Origin: Closterium sp. NIES-65
Lineage: Eukaryota > Streptophyta > Zygnematophyceae > Desmidiales > Closteriaceae
Direction of reading: 5' to 3'
DNA length: 64,000 bases
Assembly (NCBI GenBank): GCA_948144175.1
Contig: CANXME010002064.1
Span: 248,001 to 312,000, forward strand
Shown here: one piece after another, positions 39,976-50,774 of the stretch
Layout of the letters: each line of letters begins with the position of its first letter
How positions within the stretch are numbered: position 1 is the stretch's first letter
Notes under the pieces: model-generated
Told to the model about the DNA's origin: nothing
Databases searched by the model: none
Seen by the model: only the letters and a program-made list of their open reading frames with translations
Program-made: the position numbers and the translations under genes

Positions 39976-40085
39976 TGTCAAATTATATTATTGTGTAGGC
40001 TATAGTGGGGTAGCCTATATGGGAAACACATTTCTAGGACTGCATATTTGAATCTTAGTCATTCATTTTCGTTCACATCTTCTCA
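39976..40085 (+). repeat. Cop-3 5' LTR
   Basis: 110 bp, TGTCAAATTATATT...CTTCTCA; lacks 11 bp present in the 3' LTR. Confidence 0.92.
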
Positions 40086-40324
40086 TGGTATTGAGCAGGT
40101 TCCCCCGTGGGAAATGTGCCTAGGGCCCACCACATCGACTTTTTTTTCCTGCCCGAAGCGCGCTCCGCCCGAGTCGCGCTTCGGACTCTCACCTCGTCGA
40201 GCCGCCCTAGCGGCTCCTTACGCCCTAGCGGCCCAAACGCCCTAGCGGCCCAGCCGCCCGTCGCTTCGGCCCCGCCGCCCGTCGCTTCGGTCCCGCCGCC
40301 CGTCGCTTCGGCCCCGTCGCCCCG

Positions 40325-40470
40325 TCTTGCGGCGCCGCCGCCCTACCACGCGGCCCCGCCGCTCTACCTCGCGGCCCCGCCGCCCTACCTCGCGGCCCCG
40401 CCGCCCTACCTCGCGGCCCCGCCGCCCTACCTCGCGGCCCCGCCGCCCTGCTCAGTGGCCCCGCCGCCCT
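40325..40470 (+). repeat. Cop-3 leader 24-bp minisatellite
   Basis: About six copies of GCCCTACCTCGCGGCCCCGC plus CGCC, followed by looser GGCCCCGCCGCC and GAGCCGCCC repeats to about 40740. Confidence 0.85.
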
Positions 40471-40914
40471 TCTACAGCGGCCCCGCCGCCCCAATCAGCG
40501 GCTTCGCCGCCCTACTCCTACGACCACGCCGCCCTACTCCTGCGGCCCCGCCGCCCTACTCCTGCGGCCCCGCCCCCCTACTCAGCGGCCCTGCCACCGT
40601 TCACAAGCGGCCCTGCCGCCCTACACCGCCCGCGCCGCCCGAGCTACCTGAACCGCCCGACTCTCCTGAGCAGCCCGAGCCGCCCGAGCCGCCCGAGCCG
40701 CCCAAACCACCCAAGCCGCCCGAGCCGCCCGAGCCGCCTGATCAGCCGAGTCGCCGGTGCCGCGGAGCCGCAGTCGCTACTGAGCCGTCCGAGCAGCCGT
40801 GTTGCCGTGTTACTACACTACTGAGCTGCCCGACTGGCCCTGTCCAGTGAGAACAGCGCTTCTGTCACTGCACTGCCCCTGTCATACAGCTGGTCTCGCT
40901 AGTCTACTGCTGTC

Positions 40915-43900
40915 ATGGCTACCCCTAGTGTTCTCGCTTTTGACGCTGAGGGTCGAGCGATTGACTTTGAGGTTTGGGTAGATGACCTACAGCTCTTCTT
41001 ACAGTGCGATAGGGCAGACGGTCTCTCCCTCTTTGACCTCACCTCTGGCGCCTCTCCTGCCCCTGCTGCTGATGCTGACCCCACTGTTCGCTCCCAGTGG
41101 GCCACGCGCGATGCTGCTGCACGTCTTGCTGTGCGTCGCCACCTGCCTACCACTGAGTGCGCGCACTATAGTCAGTACAAGAGTGCTCAGACCTTGTACG
41201 ACGCTGTAGTTGCGCGCTACTCTTCCCCTGCCACTGCTGCACAGAGCCGCCTCATGCTACCGTACCTCTTTCCTAACCTTGCTGCCTTTCTCACAGTCGC
41301 TGACCTCATTACGCACCTCCGCACTAGTGACACTCGCTACCGCGCCGCACTTCCTGCTAAGTTCTGCGCCAAGAACCCCCCCCTCCATGTACATCACTCT
41401 CTACTATATAGTCACTCGCCTCCCTGACTCCCTTCGCGTATTCAGGGACCACTTACTCTCAGACTGTCCCACCACTCTCACTATTGACCTCCTAGAGAAG
41501 GCCCTCCTAGCAGCGGAGAAGAGCAAAGTCGCTGTAGGAGCCTCTCGTGGTGACCCTCGCACCCCCATCTTTGAGGGGTGTTCCCCTTCCCCCCTGTTGC
41601 CCTCTGTCGCCTCTGCTGCTGCGGCCGACCTCGTTGGTCTTGAGTCGGTTGGTGCGGCGTCTGCCCCTAGCGGGAGACGCCGCCCTGGCAAGGGCAAGGG
41701 GGGCAAGGGCGCAGGTGGAGCTAGCAGGGGTGGTGGAGGTGGCGGTGGAGGCGGCGGAGGGAGTGGGGGTGGCGGTGGGAGTGGTGGTGGGGGTTGAGGT
41801 GGTGGTAGCAGCAGCGGAGGCGGAGGCAGCGGAGGCGGAGGCAGCGGAGGCGGAGGCAGCGGAGGCGGAGGCAGCGGAGGCGGAGGCAGCGGAGGCGGCA
41901 GCGGTGGGAGCGGAGATGGCGGTGGTGGCGGAGGTGGAGGCGGCGGTGGCGGAGGAGGTGGAGCTGGTCGAGGTGGTGCTTCCCAGCGGAGCGGTTTCGG
42001 TGGTGGTCAGCGCCAGCAGCAGCAGCAGTAGCAGCAGCAGCGTTCTCGGGACATCCCCTATCCTCAGCAGCTCCATGAGTGGTACACGCAGCGTCAGCGT
42101 GGTGGGGGTTTTGGTCCGTGCACCTACGTCCTTCGCTCCGGCGACCGCGCGGGTGAGCAGTGTGGGGGTGCCCACCCCACCCAGCGCTGCTTTGGCCGCC
42201 TGACGGACGCTTGGCGTCAGCAGTTCACCGAGGCTAGTGAGATCCCCCACTGGGGAGAGCTGTCTAGGGCAGGTGTAGCTATCTATGATCTTGACTTTGA
42301 TGCTATTCTTGCTGCCATGTATGCTGTGACTATAAGTGATGAGGGTGACTGTTACCGGTGTTTCCCGCCCGACCCGGACATTGGTACTGTTGCGCTAGGT
42401 GCTGGTGAGGCTACTGCTCTAGGTGCCAGCGCGTCTGCGCCCTCAGGTACTGGTGAGGCTGCGCTCTCAGGTACTGCGTCGGCTTCGGCCTCCCTCACCT
42501 TCACACTTGACTCGGGGGCTTCTCGCTCCTTCTTTCGAGACCGCACCACACTCACGCCGCTTGGTCGGCCGGTTGCAGTCTCCCTGGCAGACCCCTCTGG
42601 GGGTCCTGTCCTCTCTCACTTCTCTACTGTCCTCCCGTGTTCGGTGGCCCCCTCTGGCACCTTGTCTGGTCTTTACCTCCCCTCATTCTCGACGAACTTG
42701 GTGAGTGGTGCTGACCTGCAGGATGCGGGGGCTCACCTGTTTACTCCTGCGAGTCAGCGGGTAACCCACTGCTCGGACGCACGGACGGGCCGACACCTAG
42801 CCACGTTTTCGCGTCGGTCGGGGTCGAGCCTCTACACCCTGACCAATGGGTCCCCTCTTGTCCCTTCGTCTGGCCAGGTAGCTGCGTAGGGTCAGGTGTT
42901 TGCTGCAGCGTCCAGGTCTGGTCCTGAGTCTGCCCCCTGCTCGTGTCGCCACCTGTCTCATGAGACTCTCGTGTGGCACCACCATCTTGGTCACCTCTCC
43001 CTGCCTCGTCTCCGAGGCATGGCTTCCCGTGTCCTTGTCTCTGGTCTCCCCCGGTCCCTCCCTCCCCTTCCTCCAGGGCCTGGTCCTTCCTGCGTTCCCT
43101 GTGTCGAGGGGCGGCTCCGGGCTGCCCCTCACTCCTCTCAGTTTCCCCCGACAGAGGCCCCGCTGCAGACGCTTCACATGGACGTTTGGGGCCCAGCCCG
43201 CGTCCGTGGACAGGGTCACGAGCGCTACTTCCTGCTGGTGGTTGACGACTACTCGCATTACACCACAGTCTTCCCCTTGCGCAACAAGGGTGATGTCACT
43301 GAGGTGTTGATCGACTGGATCCGCGCAGCTCGTCTCCAGCTCAGGAGGAGCTTCGGCTCGGACTTTCCTGTTCTGCGTCTGCACTCTGACCGAGGCGGAG
43401 AGTTCTCCTCTGGCCCTCTGCGAGCCTACTGTCGTGCGCGAGGCATCCGCCAGACCTTTACGCTTCCGGACTTTCCACAGCAAAATAAGATTGATGAGCG
43501 CCGCATTGGCATGGTCATGGACGTCGCTCGTACGTCCATGAGGCATGCGGCTGCCCCCCATTTTCTGTGGCCGTTTGCGGTGAGGTACGTGGCGCATCAG
43601 ATCAACCTTCACCCTTGTGTCTCTAGGCCGGAGACCTCCCCAGCCTTGATGTGGACGGGGAAGGTCGCCGATGCGTCTGCGTTCCGTGTCTGGGGATCTC
43701 GGGCGTTTGTTCGCGACCTGTCTGCGGACAAGCTGTCCCCTCGTGCTGCTCCCTGTGTCTTCCTTGGCTTCACCCCTGACGCACCAGGGTGGAAGTTCTA
43801 CCACCCCTCCTCTCGTCGTGTTATGTCCTCCCAGGACGTCACGTTTGACGAGTCGGTCCCCTACTACCGTCTCTTCCCCTACCGCACTCCTTCCCTCCCC

Positions 43901-46900
43901 CCGCCGCCGCACTTCCTTGTGCCAGGTCCCCCCCCAGGTAGACCCCCTCCCCCCTCAAGGTCCTGCCCCTTCCGGTGTGTCCCATGTAGACGCAGTCGAG
44001 CCGGTCGAGGTTGCTGGTGAGTCCGGTACTGCTGCGGGTGCTGAGCCTGGGGGTGCTGACTCTGGGGGTACTGCGCGAGTGGGTGGTCAGCCTGGGGGTG
44101 CCGAGCCTTGGGGTGGTGCGACTTGGGGTGCTGAGCCTAGGGTCCTTCGCCTGGGGGTGCTGCGTCTGGAGCTGCTGAGCCTGGGGGTGCAGCGTGTGGA
44201 GCTGCTGAGCGTGGGGGTGCTGCGTCTGGAACTACTGAGCTTGGGGGTGCTGAGTTTGGAGCTGCTGAGCCTGGGGGTGCTGAGTCTGGAGCTGCTGAGC
44301 AATAGGGTGCGGAGCCTGCGGCCGTTGGACCTGCTCGTGTGGCGTCTGGCGATGCTGGGGATGGTGTTTCTTCGGGTGCTTCGTCTCGGCGGGAGCCACT
44401 CTCTCCACAGGAGCTGCGCGAGTGGTTTGCTCGGCGCTGGAGACGTACTGCTGGAGCTGGTGCTTCTTAGGGTGCTGAGGGTGTTGGTGCTGCCAGTCTC
44501 GGAGGTGCTAGCCCTGGGAGTGCTGGAGCTGCTGGGCTTGCGAGTGCGGCTGGAGTCGGCGCTGCTGAGGGTGTTGGCGCTGACGGTACTGCTGTCTGTC
44601 GTGGCGGTGGTCCTGCTGCTGGTGCTGCTGGAGGTGCTGGAGCTGGAGGTGCTTTTGGCGCTGGTGGTGCCGCTAAGGGTGCTGGTGTTGTCCCTGCTGT
44701 GTCTAGAGTCGCCGCGCGGCCTCGGCCGTACTTTGTTCCGCTCCTTCAGCAGGTTCTTGGTCTTCCTCCTCCCTTTGAGTGTACACCGCCTGTCCAGTTA
44801 CAGTCACAGTTACCGCTGGCCTCCCCACTGCATGCTCCTTCTCCCTACACTGGTCCTACTGAAGGTCTTGCTGAGCGTCGTGAGCCTGCGTCTCGTCCTA
44901 CGTTGCCTGTTCGTGCTGCTCGCGCTAGTGGTCGGGGTTCGCGTCAGCGTCCTCCTCCTGTCCCTGGCACGCACCGGATGTCTCTGCGTCCGTCCACTGC
45001 TCCTTTGCGTGCCCCTTTGCCTTCTCCTCATGAGTCCTCTCTCCCTGTTCTTGCCGACCCTGAGTCGGACTCTCTTCGTGCTGCCAGTCCTACTGTCACG
45101 CGTCTCTTTGCTACTGTCGTCACTGACCTCTCTTTTGAGTCCACTGCTGCGTCTGCTCTTGTTACTGAGCTCGTCGACTTCGCTGCTCGCTGTCGTCTAA
45201 ACTACGCTGCTAGTCTTGTTGCTGAGTCTGCGTCTGTCTGTCCTCCGTCCGTCGGGGGTGAGTGTGCTCTTGGCACGGACGTCCTTGAGGACAGGCAGGA
45301 GGAGTTCCAGTGTCTGGCTGCTGCTTCACCTCATCTCACGTCCGTACTGCTTACCCCTGAGGGAGACCCGGATGCGCTTGACATCCCGACTCCGCGCTCT
45401 TACGCGGAGGCCGTAGAGGGTCCCTACTCCTCTCAGTGGCAGGCAGCTATGGATGCAGAGATGGCTTCCTGGAAGTCCACAGGCACCTACGTTGACGCGG
45501 TTCCCCGTCCTGGGGCGAACATCGTCAGTGGCATGTGGATCTTCAGGGTGAAGCGGCCGCCGGGCTCTCCACCTGTCTTCAAGGCGCGGTATGTGGCTCG
45601 TGGCTTCAGTCAGCGGCAGGGAGTTGACTACTTTCAGACCTTCTCTCCCACCCCGAAGATGACCACTCTTCGGGTGCTACTACACATAGCTGCTCAGCGT
45701 GACTACGAGCTTCACTCTCTTGACTTCAGCATTGCTTTTCTGCAGGGTAGCCTGCACGAGGAGATCTGGCTACGCCGTCCACCTGGCTTCACTGGGACTT
45801 TCCCTCCTGGAGCCTCCGACGGCCAGTATACAGTCTCCGCCAGGCATCGCGCGAGTGGCACAACACACTGAGGACTACGCTTGCGGCTCTTGGGTTTGCT
45901 CCCTCTACTGCTGACCCGTCGTTGTTTCTGCGCACCGACACCTCTCTGCCGCCGCTCTACATCCTCATGTACGTCGACGACTTGGTCTTTGCCACAACTG
46001 ACACTGCTGGCTCGCCCACGTGAAGTCCAAGCTGCAGAAGAGACACACGTGCACAGACCTGGGTGAACTGCGCTGCTGCCTTGGCTTGCAGGTCACCCAG
46101 GACAGAGCACGCCGCACCATTACCTTGACTCAGTCACACATGGTGCAGCAGGTCCTTCAGCGCTTCGGCTTCACGTACTCCTCGTCTCAGGCCACTCCTC
46201 TGTCTACTCGCCACTCGCACTCAGCTCTGCCTTCGGATGAGTCTGTAGAGTCGAGTGGCCCGTACCCAGAGCTTGTTGGCTGCCTCATGTACCTGATGAC
46301 CTGCACACGACCTGACCTTGCATACCCTCTTAGCATTCTTGCACGCTATGTTGCTCCTAGGAGACACAGACCAGAGCACATGGCTGCAGCAAAGAGGGTG
46401 TTGCGCTACTTGTGCAGTACGTCGGGCATGGGGCTAGTGCTTGGAGGGCGGAGTCCAGTGGTCCTCACTGGGCACGCGGACGCTTCTTGGGCTGACGAGT
46501 AGGCTACGCAGCGGTCGTCACAGGGTTACACCTTCAGTCTTGGTTCCGGCTCTGTTTCGTGGCGGGCTACTCGCTCGTCTTCTGTTCTCGGCTCTAGTTG
46601 TGAGGCTCAGATCTACGCCGGGGCCATGGATGCACAGGAGCTTCGCTGGCTCACCTACCTGCTGACTGACCTCGGAGAGCCGCCTCGTTCTCCTCCAGTC
46701 CTGTACGTAGACAACAAGGCCATGCTGGCCTTGTGTCGAGAGAAGCGCCTGGAGCACAGAACGAAGCACATTGCTCTCCGCTACTTTCTTGCTCGTGAGC
46801 TGCAGCAACGTGATCAGTTGCGACTTGCGTACGTGGCCTCTGAGGCCAACACTGCTGATGTATTCACCAAGGCACTTCCGCCTTGTGATCATCAGCGCTT

Positions 46901-46952
46901 GTGCACTCAGCTGGGCCTTGTGCCTGTCTTGCCTCACATGCTCACCTCTTGA
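40915..46952 (+). pseudogene. Cop-3 Gag-Pol polyprotein, degraded
   Basis: Gag begins MATPSVLAFDAEGRAIDFEVW (40915) with a UBN2-like copia Gag (LYDAVVARYSSP, LMLPYLFP, DLITHLRTSDTRYRAAL). A C-run near 41385 shifts the frame. Gag's C-terminus is Gly-rich with (GGGGS)n and poly-Gln. TGA at 41795 and TAG at 42029 and 42887 interrupt it. Then follow the PQQLHEWY module, extended zinc knuckle (42118-42190), DSGAS protease, integrase (DVWGP, HSDRGGEF; AERR changed to DERR), a frameshift near 43930, a linker with LSPQELREWF near 44400, RT with a ~10-bp deletion near 45812 (YVDD kept, after which the frame changes), and RNase H with TAG at 46500. It ends in TGA at 46950. Confidence 0.9.
41715..41985 (+). 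repeat. Gly-rich repeat with GGAGGCGGAGGCAGC units
   Basis: Five 15-bp units encode GGGGS in the Gag frame, flanked by poly-Gly. Cop-4 has a much longer poly-Gly at the same place. Confidence 0.85.
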
Positions 46953-47164
46953 CTTTGTTTGTACTTTCACATATATACATATATACCTGCTCTTGCTTGT
47001 TTAGCTTTATATATATATGTGTACTCCTGCATGTGAACTGGCCTTGTGGCCTTGACCTTGTGCTCGGACTGTGTGGTGACTTTGTGATCCACCCTGAGCT
47101 TTGCTTTGCCTTGCTTGACTGGTCTTGTGACCCCTTGTTCTCCCCCACTTTGCTTATGGGGGTG

Positions 47165-47285
47165 TGTCAAATCATATTATTGTGTAGGCTATAGTGAGGT
47201 AGCCTATATGGGGTACACATTTCTAGGACTGCATATTTGTATCCTCTTAATTCCTTAGTCATTCATTCTTGTTCACATCTTCTTA
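47165..47285 (+). repeat. Cop-3 3' LTR
   Basis: 121 bp, preceded by TATGGGGGTG (PPT) and the conserved copia 3' UTR block (about 47030-47150). Confidence 0.92.
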
Positions 47286-47290
47286 GAAAA

Positions 47291-50200
47291 AAGGAGAAAA
47301 TGATGGCGCGAATTTAAAACGTCACGACCGGCCGGCATCAGGGGAAATCGCCGAGGCAAATGGAGGCTCCGCGAAAAAAGACTCTGCACTGACCGGGAAA
47401 CTCCAGCCGAACACCCACGAAAGTAAGAACTCGTTAAAAGTATCCTATAAAGATGCTCTAACGAAGAATATTTCTTCTCGTGGTTTACAAGCCTTCAAAA
47501 AATTCAAGGGAGGTCTAGAGGCCAAGAAAAAGCCTTTAGAAATTATTCAGGTACCTGAGAAGTTGGGCTAAGTACTACGGAGCGTAAAAAAGGGTCGTGC
47601 GTTCCGTGGAGTTAATATTCTCTCCCCGCAGCACAGTGTTATGGCTCCCCGTTGCCCACAGGTGAAACCTACACAGCTGCCAAGGCTTAGAGGAGACATC
47701 CAGGCTTAGGAGAAATTATACAAGCCTTGGAAAAATCCTCCTACCCCCCAGGTGAAGTTGGAAAGCACTGAGTCAGGTATAGGAAAAAGGGAAGGTATTA
47801 AGTTTGATGTACCCTATGATCCTATTAACGAGACCCTCTTTGGCTACTCAGCGCAGCAGAAACCACTACTCCTGGAGGTGTTATGCAATGGGCGACGCCT
47901 CCAGGCACTGGTGAATAGCGGTGCATCTCACTCGGTGTGTGACCGCGGAGCATTGGAGAAAATTGGAGAGAAGGCGGAAGAGACCCAGTTTTCAGCAACC
48001 ATGGTGGACGGTACGAAGCTTCCTATCCACAGTGAAGCATCACTGCAGCTGCATATAGGTGTGTTGAGGTGGAAGCCGTAGCTACCAGTCACCAACATCA
48101 AAGGATTAGATTTTATCTTGGGGCGAGATTTTGTGAAGCAGTTCAGCCCCGAGATCGATTGGGTCAACAGCAAGGTGTGCATCTACAACAACGGGAAGCG
48201 GATAGCACTGCGAAGCTGGATGGATACACGGAACATTCTTGAAACGACACTGGCACGGTTCAAACAGACGGTGAACGAGAGTAGCACGGGTTACCTAGCA
48301 CTGGTTATGGCAGCAGAAGAGGAGGAGAAGCCGAGTTCTGAGCTACTTGCAGTAGTAAAGGAGGTCTTGGAGCAATACGAGGATATAATGCCCGACGACC
48401 TACCTGCAGGCGTACCTCCAGCACGCACCCACGAGCACGAGATCGTGGAGGAACCAGGTGCGAAACCCGTCTCACGTGCACCATACCGACTGAGTCCGAC
48501 TGAACTGACAGACATAAAAAAACAGATAGAGTATCTACTGGACAGACAACTGATCCGCCCATCCACCTCTCCCTACGGTGCACCAGTTCTCTTTCCTCCA
48601 AAACCAGACGGCAGTCTACGGATGTGCATCGACTACCGCGCACTGAACAAACAGACTGTTAAAAACAAGTACCCCATTCCGCGCATCGACGAATTACTGG
48701 ACCAACTACGTGGTGCAACAGTCTTCTCGAAGCTGGACCTACGGTTGGGCTACTGACAGATCAAGATGGCGGACAACTCGATCCACAAGAAGGCTTCCGT
48801 ACCTGATACGGCTCCTACGAATACTTGGTGATGCCGTTCGGACTCTGCAACACACCAGCAACGTTTCATGCGGAGATGAATCACATCTTACAGCCCCTTT
48901 TGGACGAGTGCGTAGTGGTGTACCTAGACGACATTCTCATCTACTCCATGAACATGAAGGAGCACGTGGAGCATCTACGGAAGGTGTTCGAGATCCTGCG
49001 GAAAAACAAGTTCTACGTGAAGCTGTCGAAGAGCGACTTCGCCCTGAAGAAGGTGCACTTTCTCGGACACATGGTGAGTGCCGAGGGCGTACACGTGGAC
49101 CCGCGGAAGATCAAAGCCGTCAAGAAGTGGAAATTACCGGAGAACGTGAAGGAGTTGCATCAGTTCCTAGGCTTCGCCAACTACTACAACAGGTTCGTGC
49201 CGCAGTAAGCTAAGATAGCAACGCCACTGACCGACCTACTGAAAAAGGATACGCCCTACAAATGGGATACCCCTCATCAGAAAGCCACAAAGCAGCTACA
49301 GACAGCACTGACTACAGCGCCAGTACTCATCTTGCCGGATCCAGACAAGGACTACGTGGTGGAAGCAGACGCTAGTGACCAAGCAGTCGGAGCAGTACTG
49401 ATGCAGGATCACGGACGCGGTTTGCAGCCCATCGCCTACCTCAGTAAGAAGCTACACGGAGCAGAAGTGAACTACCCCATCCATGACAAGGAAGCCTTAA
49501 CGATAGTCATAGCCTTCAAGGTGTGGAGGTGTTACCTAGAGGGAGCCAAGACTACAGTCAATACTGACCATTGCAGTCTCAAATACTTGAAGTCGCAGCC
49601 GACGCTCTCACGACGACAGGTGCGGTGGGTGGACTTCCTGGAAACTCACTTCCACTACGACATCGTCTACAAGCCCGGGCTACACAACAAGGCAGACGCG
49701 TTGAGCTGCCCCTGACATGTAGCAAGCATCCAGCTCGACGGGATGAACCCTCTGCTCAAGGGCCTATTCCAACATGGGTACTCCGTGGACGCAGAGATTG
49801 CTACAGCACAGACCAAGAAGCTGTTACAGTGGGAGAAAGACTTAGCTGAAAGGAAGGGTTCATGAAAGATTTGGGTACCGAATTACGCCCCGCTACGGCA
49901 GATCCTATTGGAGGAGTTTCACAACGTACCTTACGCGGGACATTTCGGGAGCAACAAGACGTTAGCAGGGATAGCGAGGTATTACTACTGGCTCGGGATG
50001 GCAGCAGACGTGCAGCAGTTCGTCACCTCTTGCGACACGTACCAGCGGATGAAGAGCAGCAAGCAGAAAAAAGCAGGGTTACTTCAGCCTCTACCCATAC
50101 CAGAGCAGCCATGGCAGGTCGATAGCCTTCCTTCGACCTCACAGGGGCACGATTCCATCCTCGTAGTCATCGATAAGTTCTCCAAAATGGGTCACTTCAT

Positions 50201-50431
50201 ACCGACCAACGCCACAGCTACAGCTGAAGCAACTGCTTGCCTCTTCTTCGACCGCATCATCACCATCCACAGCATCCCCGCAACACTCATCTAAGACAGA
50301 AGCCCAAAATTCACCAGTAAGTTCTGGAAGGAGCTCATGGGACTGTTGGGGACAAAGCTTGCAATGTCTTCAGCATACCACCCCCAGACTGACGGACAGA
50401 CACAGCGACACAATCAAGTGGTTGAACAGTT
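47291..50431 (+). pseudogene. pol: Gyp-4 pol, part 1 (PR-RT-RNaseH-IN)
   Basis: Degraded Pol. The protease active site is NSGAS (D to N) in ALVNSGASHSV. RT has [10 protein letters not shown] then TGA at 48754 and a frame change; YLDDILIYS is intact near 48930. TAA at 49206 precedes RNase H (EADASDQAVGAVLMQ). TGA at 49713 and 49863 follow. In integrase the zinc Cys is lost (SCDTYQRMK, expected SCDTC); a TAA at 50292 replaces the residue before [15 protein letters not shown] has Gln where the catalytic Glu belongs. At 50432 the frame is cut by Cop-4. Confidence 0.9.
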
Positions 50432-50562
50432 TGTGAAAGAAAGAACGAGGATCATGAACTATGAATGAAGTAAGTACAAATATAAGACCCTAATTGGGTT
50501 GTACCCCCTATGGGATACCCCACTATAGCCTACACAAATATGTAAGCTATAATGTTCGGACA
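50432..50562 (-). repeat. Cop-4 3' LTR
   Basis: TGTGAAAG...TTCGGACA on the plus strand, 131 bp. The PPT (CACCCCCATAGG, plus) is at 50563-50574 and the conserved 3' UTR block follows. Confidence 0.93.
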
Positions 50563-50774
50563 CACCCCCATAGGCAAAGTGGGGGAGAACAAGGGGTCAG
50601 AAGATCAGTCAAACAAAGCAAAGCAAAGCTCAGGGTGGATCACAAAGTCACCACACATTCCGAGCACAAGTTCAAGGGCCACAAGGCCAGTTCACATGCA
50701 AGATCATAAATAGAGATATACAAGAGTCAAGGAAACAAGAGCAAGAGTATATATAGGTCAAGGTACAAGCAAGG

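Larger units (their letters stand above)
39976..47285 (+). mobile_element. Cop-3: Ty1/copia element with Gag, inside Gyp-4
   Basis: Short LTRs at 39976-40085 (110 bp) and 47165-47285 (121 bp; an 11-bp indel and about eight substitutions), with a perfect target duplication GAAAA at 39971-39975 and 47286-47290. The PBS TGGTATTGAGCAGGTTCCCC follows at 40086. It carries a GC-rich leader, Gag, PR, IN, linker, RT and RNase H, with several frameshifts and stops. Confidence 0.95.
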
